From Streptomyces sp. NBC_00078 (GTDB lineage: Bacteria > Actinomycetota > Actinomycetes > Streptomycetales > Streptomycetaceae), in assembly GCF_026343335.1 (NCBI RefSeq), contig NZ_JAPELX010000001.1:1736001-1800000 (forward strand): DNA of 64,000 nucleotides, read 5' to 3'. Below the pieces are notes generated by a model, which was given only the letters and a program-made list of their open reading frames with translations, was not told the origin of the DNA and searched no databases. Below, one piece after another: positions 52,032-60,780 of the stretch. Numbering within the stretch: the first letter of the stretch is position 1; each line of letters opens with the position of its first letter. A program made the position numbers and the translations under genes.

Positions 52032-53429
52032 GTGACCAGACTCAGCGTCGAGATCCTGGCAGCGGACGCACCGGCACCGATCACCTCGGCCGGTCACGCT
52101 CAGCTGGGCATCGCCGTTCTGGTGGGCATCGCCGTCATCGTCGTGCTCATCACCAGGTTCAAGCTCCACGCCTTTCTGTCCCTGACCATCGGTTCACTGG
52201 TGCTCGGCGCCGTCGCGGGGGCCCCGCTCGACAAGGTGATCCTCAGCTTCAGCACCGGGCTCGGCGCCACGGTCGCCGGCGTGGGCGTGCTGATCGCCCT
52301 CGGCGCGATCCTCGGCAAGATGCTCGCCGACTCCGGCGGTGCCGACGAGATCGTCGACACGATCCTCGCGAAGGCGGGCGGCCGGGCGATGCCCTGGGCG
52401 ATGGTGCTGATCGCCTCGGTGATCGGTCTGCCCCTGTTCTTCGAGGTCGGCATCGTGCTGCTGATCCCGGTCGTGCTGATGGTCGCCAAGCGCGGCAACT
52501 ACTCCCTGATGCGCATCGGCATCCCGGCCCTGGCGGGCCTGTCCGTGATGCACGGCCTGATCCCGCCGCACCCCGGCCCGCTGGTCGCGATCGACGCGGT
52601 GGGGGCCAACCTCGGTGTCACGCTGGCGCTCGGCATCCTCGTCGCCATCCCGACGGTGATCATCGCCGGTCCGCTGTTCTCGAAGGTCGCGGCCCGCTGG
52701 GTGGACGCCCCGGTCCCCGACCGGATGCTGCCGCCGCGCGCCTCCGAGGAGCTGAAGAACCGCCCCGGCTTCGGCGCCACCCTGGGCACCATGCTGCTGC
52801 CGGTCGTGCTGATGCTGGCCAAGGCACTGGTCGACATCGTCATCGACGACCCCGAGAACCGCACCCAGCGCGTCTTCGACGTCATCGGCAATCCGCTGAT
52901 CGCTCTCCTCGCGGCCGTGCTCCTCGGCATCTTCACGCTGCTGCGGCCCGCCGGCTTCGGCAGGGAGCGGCTCACCCCGCTCGTCGAGAAGGGCCTCGCG
53001 CCCATCGCCGGCATTCTGCTGATCGTCGGCGCGGGCGGCGGCTTCAAGCAGACGCTGATCGACTCCGGCGTGGGCCAGATGATCCTGGACATCTCCAAGG
53101 ACTGGTCGATCCCGGCGCTGCTGCTGGCCTGGCTGATCGCGGTGGCCATCCGCCTGGCGACCGGCTCGGCGACGGTGGCGACGGTCTCGGCGGCCGGCCT
53201 GGTCGCCCCGCTCGCGGCCGACATGTCGACCGCCCACACCGCGCTCCTCGTCCTGGCCATCGGCGCCGGCTCGCTCTTCTTCAGCCATGTCAACGACGCG
53301 GGATTCTGGCTGGTCAAGGAGTACTTCGGCCTCAGCGTCGGCGAGACCCTGAAGACCTGGTCCGTCATGGAGACGATCATCTCGGTGGTCGCCGGCGGTC
53401 TGGTCCTGCTCCTCTCGCTGGTCATCTAG
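52032..53429 (+). CDS. gntP: Gluconate:H+ symporter GntP family
   Basis: 465-residue permease with about 12-14 membrane helices. Family motifs: FKLHAFLSLTIGSLVLGAVA, LGAILGKMLADSGGADEIVD, LPLFFEVGIVLLIPVVLMVA, HGLIPPHPGPLVAIDAVGAN, ATGSATVATVSAAGLVAPLA and FFSHVNDAGFWLVKEYFGLS. The HGLIPPHPGP element is characteristic of GntP transporters. GTG start, 57 bases after gntK. Imports gluconate and possibly idonate. Confidence 0.94.
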   Translation: MTRLSVEILAADAPAPITSAGHAQLGIAVLVGIAVIVVLITRFKLHAFLSLTIGSLVLGAVAGAPLDKVILSFSTGLGATVAGVGVLIALGAILGKMLADSGGADEIVDTILAKAGGRAMPWAMVLIASVIGLPLFFEVGIVLLIPVVLMVAKRGNYSLMRIGIPALAGLSVMHGLIPPHPGPLVAIDAVGANLGVTLALGILVAIPTVIIAGPLFSKVAARWVDAPVPDRMLPPRASEELKNRPGFGATLGTMLLPVVLMLAKALVDIVIDDPENRTQRVFDVIGNPLIALLAAVLLGIFTLLRPAGFGRERLTPLVEKGLAPIAGILLIVGAGGGFKQTLIDSGVGQMILDISKDWSIPALLLAWLIAVAIRLATGSATVATVSAAGLVAPLAADMSTAHTALLVLAIGAGSLFFSHVNDAGFWLVKEYFGLSVGETLKTWSVMETIISVVAGGLVLLLSLVI

Positions 53430-53439
53430 GAGTACGAGG

Positions 53440-54198
53440 ATGAGTCATCCCCTGTTCGACGTCAGCGGCCGCACGGCCCTGGTCACCGGCTCCAGCCGCG
53501 GCATCGGTCTCGCCCTCGCCCGGGGCCTCGCGGAGGCCGGCTGCACGGTGGTCCTCAACGGCCGCGACGCCGGCCGTCTCACCACGGCGGCCACGGAGCT
53601 GCCCGGCGACGTCCACACGGCCGTGTTCGACGTGACCGACGGCCCGTCCGTCGCCGCGGGGATCGCGGACGTCGAGGAGCGGGTCGGCCCGCTCGACATC
53701 CTCGTCAACAACGCGGGCGTGCAACTGCGCGCCCCGCTCCTGGAGTTCACGGACGCGGACTGGCACCGCATCCTGGACACCAACCTCACCAGCGCGTTCC
53801 TGGTCGGCCGTGAGGCGGCCCGCCGGATGACGGAACGCGGCCACGGCAAGATCGTGAACATCTGCTCGCTGCAGAGCGAGGTGGTCCGCCCCGGCATCGC
53901 ACCCTACGCGGCCACCAAGGGCGCCCTGAAGATGCTCACCAAGGGCATGTGCGCGGACTGGGGCCCGTACGGCGTGCAGGTCAACGGGTTGGGACCGGGG
54001 TACATCGAGACGGACCTGACCAGGCCCCTCGTCGAGGACGAGGAGTTCAGCGCCTGGGTGCGCCGCCGCACACCGGCCGGCCGCTGGGGCCGCACCGAGG
54101 ACCTGGTGGGCGGGGTGCTGTTCCTCGCCTCGCCCGCCGCGGACTTCGTCAGCGGACAGGTGCTGTATGTCGACGGCGGAATGACGAGCGTGCTGTGA
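53440..54198 (+). CDS. SDR dehydrogenase, gluconate 5-dehydrogenase (IdnO-like)
   Basis: 252-residue classical short-chain dehydrogenase. Cofactor motif ALVTGSSRGIGLALARGLAE, NNAG in DILVNNAGVQLRAPLLEFTD, catalytic Ser in NICSLQSEVVRPGIAPYAAT with Tyr and Lys in YAATKGALK, and C-terminal NGLGPGYIETDLTRPLVEDE. The opening LFDVSGRTALVTGSSRGIG and its place in a gluconate cluster suggest 5-ketogluconate/gluconate interconversion. GGAG precedes ATG by about 10 bases; gap to gntP is 10 bases. Confidence 0.88.
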   Translation: MSHPLFDVSGRTALVTGSSRGIGLALARGLAEAGCTVVLNGRDAGRLTTAATELPGDVHTAVFDVTDGPSVAAGIADVEERVGPLDILVNNAGVQLRAPLLEFTDADWHRILDTNLTSAFLVGREAARRMTERGHGKIVNICSLQSEVVRPGIAPYAATKGALKMLTKGMCADWGPYGVQVNGLGPGYIETDLTRPLVEDEEFSAWVRRRTPAGRWGRTEDLVGGVLFLASPAADFVSGQVLYVDGGMTSVL

Positions 54199-54212
54199 GA
54201 GAGCCTGCTGAC

Positions 54213-55259
54213 ATGACGGAGATGCCCGGCTGCGTGATCCACGGTCGGGGAGACCTGCGGGTCGACCGGCTGCCGGTCCCGGAGCCCGGCCCCGGGCAGG
54301 CCCTGATCGCCGTCCGCTACGGCGGCGTCTGCGGCTCCGACCTGCACTACTGGCGGCACGGAGGGGTCGGCGACTTCCGCCTGAGGGAGCCGATGCTGCT
54401 CGGGCACGAGGTGGTCGGGACGGTCCTGGCGTACGGCTCCCCGGACGCGTCGGGTCCGGACGTCGGTACGGCGGTGGCCGTGCACCCCGCGACTCCTTGC
54501 GGTTCGTGCCCGGAATGCGCGGCCGGACGCCACAACGTCTGCCGGGACACCCGCTACCTGGGCAGCGCGGCGCGCTTCCCGCACGTACAGGGTGGTTTCG
54601 CGGCCCAAGTGGCTGTACCGGTCGGGCAGTTGAGGCCGCTCCCGGAGGGCCTCGAACTGCGGCGGGCGGCGCTCGCCGAGCCGCTGTCCGTCGCCCTGCA
54701 CGCGGTGCGGCGGGCCGGGGAGGTGAGCGGACGGCATGTGCTGGTCACCGGTGCCGGCCCCATCGGGTGCCTCGTGGTCGCCGCGGCGAAGGCGGTGGGT
54801 GCGGCACGGGTGACGGTCACCGACCTTCTCCCGGCGGCTCTGGAGTACGCGCGTGCCGCCGGCGCGGACACCGTCGTACGGGCCGACGATCCGGCCGACG
54901 CCGGGTGGCCGTCCGAGGCGGACGAGGTGGACGCGGCCGTCGAGGCGTCCGGGGTGGCCGCGGGCCTCGACACCTGTCTGCGTCTGGTGCGGCGCGGCGG
55001 GGTCGTCGTACAGCTGGGGATGCTGCCGCCCGGGCCGAGTCCTTTCGCCGGGAACCTCGTCGTGAGCCGGGAGATCGAGCTGCGGGGAGCGTTCCGCTTC
55101 GACACCGAGTTCGACGAGGCGCTGCGGCTGCTCGCCGCCGAGCCCGCCTTCGACGGGCTGGTCAGCGCGGTGGTGCCGGTGACGGACGCCGAGGCGGCGT
55201 TCGTGCTCGCCGCGGACCGGAGCCGGTCCTGCAAGGTCCTGTTGGACTTCGGTGCCTGA
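54213..55259 (+). CDS. idnD: Zinc-dependent L-idonate 5-dehydrogenase-like enzyme
   Basis: 348-residue medium-chain dehydrogenase. Catalytic zinc ligands in YGGVCGSDLHYWRHGGVGDF and GHEVVG; structural zinc cysteines CGSCPECAAGRHNVC; NAD(P) motif VLVTGAGPIGCLVVAAAKAV. The GSDLHYWRHGGVGDFRLREP stretch is typical of L-idonate 5-dehydrogenases. Together with the neighbouring SDR it would turn idonate into 5-ketogluconate and then gluconate for GntK. ATG 54213, 14 bases after the SDR stop. Last gene of the operon. Confidence 0.87.
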   Translation: MTEMPGCVIHGRGDLRVDRLPVPEPGPGQALIAVRYGGVCGSDLHYWRHGGVGDFRLREPMLLGHEVVGTVLAYGSPDASGPDVGTAVAVHPATPCGSCPECAAGRHNVCRDTRYLGSAARFPHVQGGFAAQVAVPVGQLRPLPEGLELRRAALAEPLSVALHAVRRAGEVSGRHVLVTGAGPIGCLVVAAAKAVGAARVTVTDLLPAALEYARAAGADTVVRADDPADAGWPSEADEVDAAVEASGVAAGLDTCLRLVRRGGVVVQLGMLPPGPSPFAGNLVVSREIELRGAFRFDTEFDEALRLLAAEPAFDGLVSAVVPVTDAEAAFVLAADRSRSCKVLLDFGA

Positions 55260-55301
55260 ACCGGCTTCCCCGGCGGCCCGCTCGGCCTCATCATGAGGAG
55301 A

Positions 55302-55324
55302 CCCCCGGCCACGGCCTCCGGGGG
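55302..55324 (+). terminator. Weak hairpin after idnD
   Basis: CCCCCGG pairs with CCGGGGG over a 9-base loop, 43 bases past the idnD stop. The stem is only 7 bp, so termination is uncertain. Confidence 0.4.
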
Positions 55325-55345
55325 GCGACCGTGTCGGGGGGCGTC

Positions 55346-56416
55346 ATGGCGGTTTCCCTCGGGATGCGCGTCTCGGGGCTGCTCGTGGTCGGAGCGGTGG
55401 CGGTGGCTGTCGCGGCCTTCACCGGTGGCGGAAGCGGCACACCGGACGGAGGAGGCGGGCACGGGGCGATCGTGACCGTCGGGCCGTCGGACAGTGCCCG
55501 TTCCCCTGCGTCGCCCCTGCCTCCCGCTCCCCGGCAGTCACCCGCCGGGCAGGCGGGCCCCACGGCGCTGCCGAGCACCCCGGGCCACACCCAGCGCACC
55601 ACGGCATCCCCGGCCGGCACCTCCCCCACCCCTTCGCCCACCCACGGCAACAGCCTTCTCCTGAGCCCCGCTTGGCTCCCGCCGGGACCGGTCTCGCCCG
55701 ATGCCGACCACACCCCGGATCCGTCCGGCGTCTACGACGGGCTCCGGAACCCGGGACAGTGCCGGGCCGCCCACGATCTCGTCCCGGCGGCCTCGGCCGA
55801 CCCGGAGTGGCGGGTGATCCGGGCGCTCGCGACGGCCTGTCTGGCGGTTCAGGGCCGAGGCGGCAGCTGGGACAGCGCGGCCGAGGAGTACGCCGGTCTG
55901 TCCGGGAAGGCGGACACCTGCAAGGGCCGGGCCGGTTACGCCGTACTCGGCGGGCTGCTGGACTTCCACCGGCGGCACCCGGGCGCCACCGTGCGCCTGC
56001 GGGCCTCGGGCGGCACGCCCGCATGCGCCTACCGGGTCGCCGGCGTCGACACGGGCGGCGACGGCGAGGCTCAGCCCGGCGAGACGGTCGCGGTCGAACT
56101 GCGGGACCTCTGCTTCGACCCGTCCGAACTGCTGCGGTCGGGGAGCGTGTTCATCGACGGGCGGCAGCTCGCCGGGCCGCCCGTGCTGCGGTCGCAGGCG
56201 GGCGACCGGCTGGTGCTGTCCGCGGTGGTGCCGTCCCTGGCCGGCTACCCGCGACCGGTCGACGTGGTCGTCCGGTACGGGACCACCGAGGCGCGCCTGA
56301 AGCACGCGTTCACGGTCGTGGCACCCGCCGCTCTCCCGTCCCCCGGAGTCCCGTCAGGGCCGCCACAGAGGGTGCTCCCGCTCGGCCCACTCCCGGCTCA
56401 CCTCCCCGGTCCTTAG
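55346..56416 (+). CDS. Secreted or membrane-anchored hypothetical protein
   Basis: 356 residues. MAVSLGMRVSGLLVVGAVAV then AVAAF forms a signal peptide or anchor, followed by about 90 residues of Gly/Pro/Ser/Thr-rich linker. The folded region (about 120-320) has paired cysteines (NPGQCRAAHDLVPAASADPE, ATACLAVQGRGG, DTCKGRAGY, ACAYRVAG, DLCFDP) and a C-terminal beta-sandwich-like part (GDRLVLSAVVPSLAGYPRPV) that may be IPT/TIG-like. No family assigned. ATG 55346 is chosen, GTG 55331 possible. Its last 63 bases overlap the end of the cytochrome b gene on the other strand. Confidence 0.65.
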   Translation: MAVSLGMRVSGLLVVGAVAVAVAAFTGGGSGTPDGGGGHGAIVTVGPSDSARSPASPLPPAPRQSPAGQAGPTALPSTPGHTQRTTASPAGTSPTPSPTHGNSLLLSPAWLPPGPVSPDADHTPDPSGVYDGLRNPGQCRAAHDLVPAASADPEWRVIRALATACLAVQGRGGSWDSAAEEYAGLSGKADTCKGRAGYAVLGGLLDFHRRHPGATVRLRASGGTPACAYRVAGVDTGGDGEAQPGETVAVELRDLCFDPSELLRSGSVFIDGRQLAGPPVLRSQAGDRLVLSAVVPSLAGYPRPVDVVVRYGTTEARLKHAFTVVAPAALPSPGVPSGPPQRVLPLGPLPAHLPGP

Positions 56417-56980
56417 ACCGCCGCGTGCCTCGGGATCCGCGATCGCCATGCCGATGTGCCCGGCGAGGACGATGCCGATGGTCAGGGCCAGCCAGTCGTG
56501 GACGAAGGTCGCGCTGGTGCGCCACATGATCGGGGTGAGATGGGTGAACCACATGATCAGGCCCGTGCCGAGCATCACCAGCGTCGCCCCGGCGATCCAG
56601 GCCGCGTAGATCTTCTGCCCGGCGTTGAACTTGGCCGCCGGGCGCGAGGAGCGGCGTTTGTCGCGGCGCAGGGCCGCGCGCAGCCAGACCCTGTCGTGCG
56701 GCCCGAAGCGGTTCAGGTGGCCCAGGTCGGCGCGGAAGAAACGGGAGGCCAGGCCCAGCAGGACGGGTACCGGCAGGGCGAGCCCGGCGCACTCGTGGAC
56801 CCGGACCACCAGCTCGCGGCGGCCGACGAGTTCGGCGAACTGCGGGATGTAGAGGAACGCGGCCGTCACCACGCACACGCCCATGACTGCGGCGGTCGTG
56901 CGGTGCACCCAGCGCTGGACGGGGCCGAACCGGCGGACTCCGGTGGCCGGCGCGGTGTGTGCCTCAGCTCGTAGGGTCAT
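56354..56980 (-). CDS. Cytochrome b-type membrane subunit
   Basis: 208 residues, four predicted membrane helices. Histidines placed for b-type heme binding lie in the first helix region (VQRWVHRTTAAVMGVCVVTA), in VRVHECAGLALPVPVLLGLA and in FVHDWLALTIGIVLAGHIGM. This is the bacterial cytochrome b561 / formate dehydrogenase gamma-like fold. It overlaps the molybdopterin oxidoreductase gene start-to-stop by 17 bases and is its likely electron partner in the membrane. The 3' end overlaps the convergent secreted-protein gene. Confidence 0.83.
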   Translation of the reverse strand: MTLRAEAHTAPATGVRRFGPVQRWVHRTTAAVMGVCVVTAAFLYIPQFAELVGRRELVVRVHECAGLALPVPVLLGLASRFFRADLGHLNRFGPHDRVWLRAALRRDKRRSSRPAAKFNAGQKIYAAWIAGATLVMLGTGLIMWFTHLTPIMWRTSATFVHDWLALTIGIVLAGHIGMAIADPEARGGLRTGEVSREWAEREHPLWRP

Positions 56981-57716
56981 CGTCCCGCCCGTTCGACTTG
57001 CCGACCCAGGCGTCGACGTCGTAGCCGAGGTGCTCCCAGTAGCCGGGTTTCACGTCCTCGGTGACGGTGATGCCGGAGAGCCACTTGGCGGACTTGTAGA
57101 AGTACATCGGCGCCACGTAGAGGCGGACCGGGCCGCCGTGGGCGTGGCCGATGTCCTTGTTCTGCATGCGCAGCGCGACCAGGACGTCGGAGCGGCGGGC
57201 CTGGGCGAGGGTGAGGCTCTCGGTGTAGGTGCCGTCGAAGCAGGTGAAGCGCACGGCGCCGGCCTTGGCGCGGACGCCCGCCGCGTCCAGCAGCCGGGAC
57301 AGCCGTACGCCTTCGAAGGGGGTGTCGGGGACCCGCCAGCCGGTGACGCACTGGACGTCCTTGACCAGCTTGGTCTGCGGCAGGGCGCGCAGGTCGTCGA
57401 GCGTGTAGGTCTTCGGGTGGTCGACGAGTCCGTCCACGGTGAGGCGGTAGTCCGTGGCGTTTTTGTGCGGCACGGAGGAGGCGACCGAGTAGTAGCGGAA
57501 CCCGCCGCCGTTGGGGAGCAGGCCGGTCAGACCGGTGGGGTCCTTGTCGGCCGCCGCGCCGAGGAAGCCCTCCAGGGCGTTCTGCAGCGTGGGCGCGGCG
57601 ATCACGCCGAGGGCGCCCAGGCCGAGGGTGCCGAGCAGGACACGGCGCCCGATCGGTTTGCCGCGCTCCTCGGGGGCCTTCGGGCTGCCGGGCTCCTCGG
57701 GTTGTTCGGAGTTCAC
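56964..57716 (-). CDS. Molybdopterin-dependent oxidoreductase (sulfite oxidase/MsrP-like)
   Basis: 250 residues. The N-terminus has a twin-arginine-like export sequence KPIGRRVLLGTLGLGALGVI. The catalytic domain contains YRLTVDGLVDHPKTYTLDDL, the molybdenum-coordinating Cys in KDVQCVTGWRVPDTPFEGVR, HGGPVRLYVAPMYFYKSAKW and the C-terminal PGYWEHLGYDVDAWVGKS. Shorter than sulfite oxidases and lacking their dimer domain, so closer to YedY/MsrP, which with a cytochrome b repairs oxidised methionines; the substrate here is uncertain. GTG 57716, apparently leaderless. Paired with the cytochrome b gene. Confidence 0.86.
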   Translation of the reverse strand: MNSEQPEEPGSPKAPEERGKPIGRRVLLGTLGLGALGVIAAPTLQNALEGFLGAAADKDPTGLTGLLPNGGGFRYYSVASSVPHKNATDYRLTVDGLVDHPKTYTLDDLRALPQTKLVKDVQCVTGWRVPDTPFEGVRLSRLLDAAGVRAKAGAVRFTCFDGTYTESLTLAQARRSDVLVALRMQNKDIGHAHGGPVRLYVAPMYFYKSAKWLSGITVTEDVKPGYWEHLGYDVDAWVGKSNGRDDDPTS

Positions 57717-57852
57717 GTATCCATTCGAACACCCGCGACCCCGGCGGGGCCAGGAATCCCGGGTGCTCGTCAGGGTTCCGTAAGCACTTCTTACGGCGTT
57801 CTCAGATACCGGCGCCCGAAAGCCGGTCCGCATGCCTGCCCGCTCCGGGTGC

Positions 57853-59394
57853 CTACGACGTCTCCTGCGCCGCCCTGTCCAGTTGGAAGGCCTCGTTGCC
57901 GAGTCCGATACGGGCGTGTGCCTCGGGGGCCCGCGAGCGCAGGACCAGGCCCTGGACCAGACCGGCGACCAGGGCGAGGCCGGTGATGCCCGGCAGCGCC
58001 CAGCTCAGGGCCGAGCCGGGGCCGGCGCCGACCAGTACGTCGAAGTCCTTGACGGTGTAGCCGGCGATCACGAGCAGGGCGAGTGCGGCGAGCGCGGAGG
58101 TCACCAGGCGCCACCACTGGGCGCCCGCCGCGCCGCGCCGGGCGAAGAAGACGATGACCGACACGGAGGCCGCCGCCATCAGCAGGATCACGCCGAGGGC
58201 GCCGACGTTGCCGAACCAGGTGAACAAGTGCAGCACCGGCCCGGTGGGGTCGCCGGTGGGCTTGTCGTCGGCGACCGCGAAGGCGATCACGACGACCGCC
58301 GCCACGGCCGTCTGCAGCAGGGAACCGCTGCCGGGAGCGCCGCTCGAACCGGTCGTACGGCCGAAGGTGCGCGGCAGCAGGCCCTCGCGCCCCATGGCGA
58401 AGGTGTAGCGGGCGACGACGTTGTGGAAGCTGAGCATGGCCGCGAACATGCCCGTGACGAACAGGACGTGCAGGACGTCGGTGAAGGTGGAGCCGAGCCG
58501 GGACTCGGTCAGCGAGAAGAGCATTCCGGCGCTCTCCTTGCGGGCCGCACCGACCACCTGCGTGGGGCCTGCGGCGACGGTCAGGGCCCAGCTGCTGACG
58601 GCGAAGAACACGGCGACGCCCGCGACGGCGAGGAACATCACGCGCGGCACGAGGATGTGCGGCTTGCTGGTCTCCTCCGCGTACACGGGCGCCTGCTCGA
58701 AGCCGAGGAAGGCCGCGATGCAGAAGCAGAGCGCGGTACCCACCCCGGCGCCGCTGAGTGTGTCCGGGTTGAAGGCGTGCAGCGACAGGCCCTCCTTGGC
58801 CGGGTCGCCGATCGCCGCGACGTCGAAGACCACCACCAGGATCACCTCGACGACCAGCAGCACGCCCAGCACGCGTGCGTTGACGTCGATTTTCAGCCAG
58901 CCCAGCAGCCCGACGACCGCGAGGGCCGCCAGCGCCGGTATCCACCAGGCGATCTCCAGGTGGGCGTAGGTGGAGAAGAGCCCGGAGACCTCGAAGCCGA
59001 AGATGCCGTAGATGCCGACCTGCAGGGCGTTGTAGGCGACCAGCGCCACGAGCGCGGCGCCCGCGCCGGCGGTGCCGCCCAGGCCCCGGGAGATGTACGC
59101 GTAGAAGGCGCCCGCGTTGTGGACGTGCCGGCTCATCTCGGCGTAGCCGACGCTGAAGAGGACCAGCACCACGCCGAGGGCGACGAACAGGAGCGGCTGG
59201 CCGACGATCCCCATCACCGCGAATGTGGTGGGCATGACGCCTGCGACCACCATGAGGGGGGCGGTCGCGGCGAGCACGGAGAGCAGCAGCCCTCCCGTGC
59301 CGAGGCGGTCGGCGCGCAGGGCGCGCTCCTGCCCCAGATACGTACTGATGCCGTCGGTGGCGGGTCTGCTCGCGTTGGAACTGCCCGTGGTCAT
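57853..59394 (-). CDS. APC-family amino acid permease
   Basis: 513 residues with about 12 membrane helices. APC signatures: LSVLAATAPLMVVAGVMPTT in helix 1, RHVHNAGAFYAYISRGLGGT in helices 2-3, FLGFEQAPVYAEETSKPHIL in helix 6-7, and ARYTFAMGREGLLPRTFGRT in helix 8. Specificity cannot be told. ATG 59394 is chosen because GAAGGAC lies 8 bases upstream. It begins 34 bases after the stop of the helical-repeat protein gene, with which it may form an operon. Confidence 0.9.
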   Translation of the reverse strand: MTTGSSNASRPATDGISTYLGQERALRADRLGTGGLLLSVLAATAPLMVVAGVMPTTFAVMGIVGQPLLFVALGVVLVLFSVGYAEMSRHVHNAGAFYAYISRGLGGTAGAGAALVALVAYNALQVGIYGIFGFEVSGLFSTYAHLEIAWWIPALAALAVVGLLGWLKIDVNARVLGVLLVVEVILVVVFDVAAIGDPAKEGLSLHAFNPDTLSGAGVGTALCFCIAAFLGFEQAPVYAEETSKPHILVPRVMFLAVAGVAVFFAVSSWALTVAAGPTQVVGAARKESAGMLFSLTESRLGSTFTDVLHVLFVTGMFAAMLSFHNVVARYTFAMGREGLLPRTFGRTTGSSGAPGSGSLLQTAVAAVVVIAFAVADDKPTGDPTGPVLHLFTWFGNVGALGVILLMAAASVSVIVFFARRGAAGAQWWRLVTSALAALALLVIAGYTVKDFDVLVGAGPGSALSWALPGITGLALVAGLVQGLVLRSRAPEAHARIGLGNEAFQLDRAAQETS

Positions 59395-59428
59395 CGCAGG
59401 ACCGTCCTTCTGGTTGGCGTCGGGAGTG

Positions 59429-60382
59429 TCATGCCGTGCCGAGCGCGGCGGCGCGCGCGGCACGGAAGGCGGAGTGCGGTTCGCGGTCCGGGTAGGACCA
59501 GGGTGCCGGGGTGGCGTGCTCGCCGATGCGGTGGAACAGGGCGGCGGCCTCGGCTCCCCGGCCCTCGCAGACCTTGGCGTGGGCGAGGAAGTTGAGGTCG
59601 ACCAGGCGGCGAGGGTGGCCCTCGTGCTCCCATTCCAGCCACCAGTCGAAGGCGGTCTTCATGACCTGGCGGGCCCGGCGGCCGGTCCAGTGCCCGGAGG
59701 CTGCCGGGTTGGCCGGCTCCTGTCCGGAGGCTGCCAGCACGCGGTAGCGCTCGGCATGGGCGACGACCGGCAGGATCGCCAGCGGGGAGTCGGCGGGGGC
59801 CTGTCCGGCGGCCCAGTTGGCGAAGTCGTAGACCTCGTGCAGCGGGTCGGGGCCGGCGTTCGCGTGCCGCTCGGCGAGGTGGGCGACCATCAGGTGGTGG
59901 GCGTGGTGGTGGTCGGCGTACCGGCCGCGGACCTGGTCGAAGAGCCGTGCGGTCTCCTCGTCCGCGCCCACGTCGCGCGCCAGCATGAGCAGGCCGAGCC
60001 ATGGGGTGGGGTCGGCGGGCACGAGGGCGGCGGCGGCGCGGCAGGCCTCCCGGGCACGGTCGGGTTTCTCCTTGCCTCGCAGGGCGCGCCGGACCAGTGC
60101 GAGCGCGAGCAGCACGGCGGCGTCGGCGGAGTCGGGCTCGGCGAGCAGCCAGTCCCCTGCCCAGGCGGCGCTGTAGGGCTCCAGCGCCAGTACGGTGATC
60201 CGGTGCCCGCGGCGGTCCCAGTCGTCGCCTGTGCGCACGAGCAGGGACCGCGCCGCCTGCCACCGCCCCTGCGCCAACGCGGCGCGGGCGCCGGAGAGTT
60301 CGGCGTCGTCCAGAGCCGCGTCGAGCGCCTGGGCGGCCACACGCTTGCGGCCCCGGCCGAGGGGTGGCGGGGGTGGAGACAC
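59429..60382 (-). CDS. Hypothetical helical-repeat (TPR-like) protein
   Basis: 317 residues, Ala-rich and almost entirely helical: AQALDAALDDAELSGARAAL, ARSLLVRTGDDWDRRGHRIT, DAAVLLALALVRRALRGKEK, AREACRAAAALVPADPTPWL, which look like degenerate tetratricopeptide units. A His-rich segment YADHHHAHHLMVAHLAERHA lies near the middle. Function unknown. GTG 60382 is chosen because GAGGAAG sits about 8 bases upstream; an earlier in-frame start at 60466 has no ribosome site. Gap 60383-60780 to the divergent DMT gene contains promoters only. Confidence 0.68.
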   Translation of the reverse strand: MSPPPPPLGRGRKRVAAQALDAALDDAELSGARAALAQGRWQAARSLLVRTGDDWDRRGHRITVLALEPYSAAWAGDWLLAEPDSADAAVLLALALVRRALRGKEKPDRAREACRAAAALVPADPTPWLGLLMLARDVGADEETARLFDQVRGRYADHHHAHHLMVAHLAERHANAGPDPLHEVYDFANWAAGQAPADSPLAILPVVAHAERYRVLAASGQEPANPAASGHWTGRRARQVMKTAFDWWLEWEHEGHPRRLVDLNFLAHAKVCEGRGAEAAALFHRIGEHATPAPWSYPDREPHSAFRAARAAALGTA

Positions 60383-60780
60383 CGCGGGAACTTCCTCACG
60401 CGACGCGGCTCGTCGTCTGGTTTCGGCTTGCCGTCGACTGGTCACGCACAGCAAATCCCCCACCAATGCTTTGCGTCAAGGGATGCACGCCCGTTACACG
60501 CGTCAACTTCCGTTACTGCAGAGACACTTGTGACCCAGGGGCGTGACGCGTCCCGATATGTACGGTCACGGATGTGGCGTACGCCATGGCGCCCCCTGTT
60601 CCGGCACCCCACCATGACGGGACGGCCACGTCACCGTCCTTGACCGTCCTTCGGCCGTCGGGGCAACGTGACGGAGTCGACTCCCCGGATCCGCGCACTC
60701 CCAGCAGCACGCCGGGCGCCGGGAGGCTACAGTCACCCAAACGCACCCCGAGGCCCGGCCCGACGATCGAGGTACGCAGC

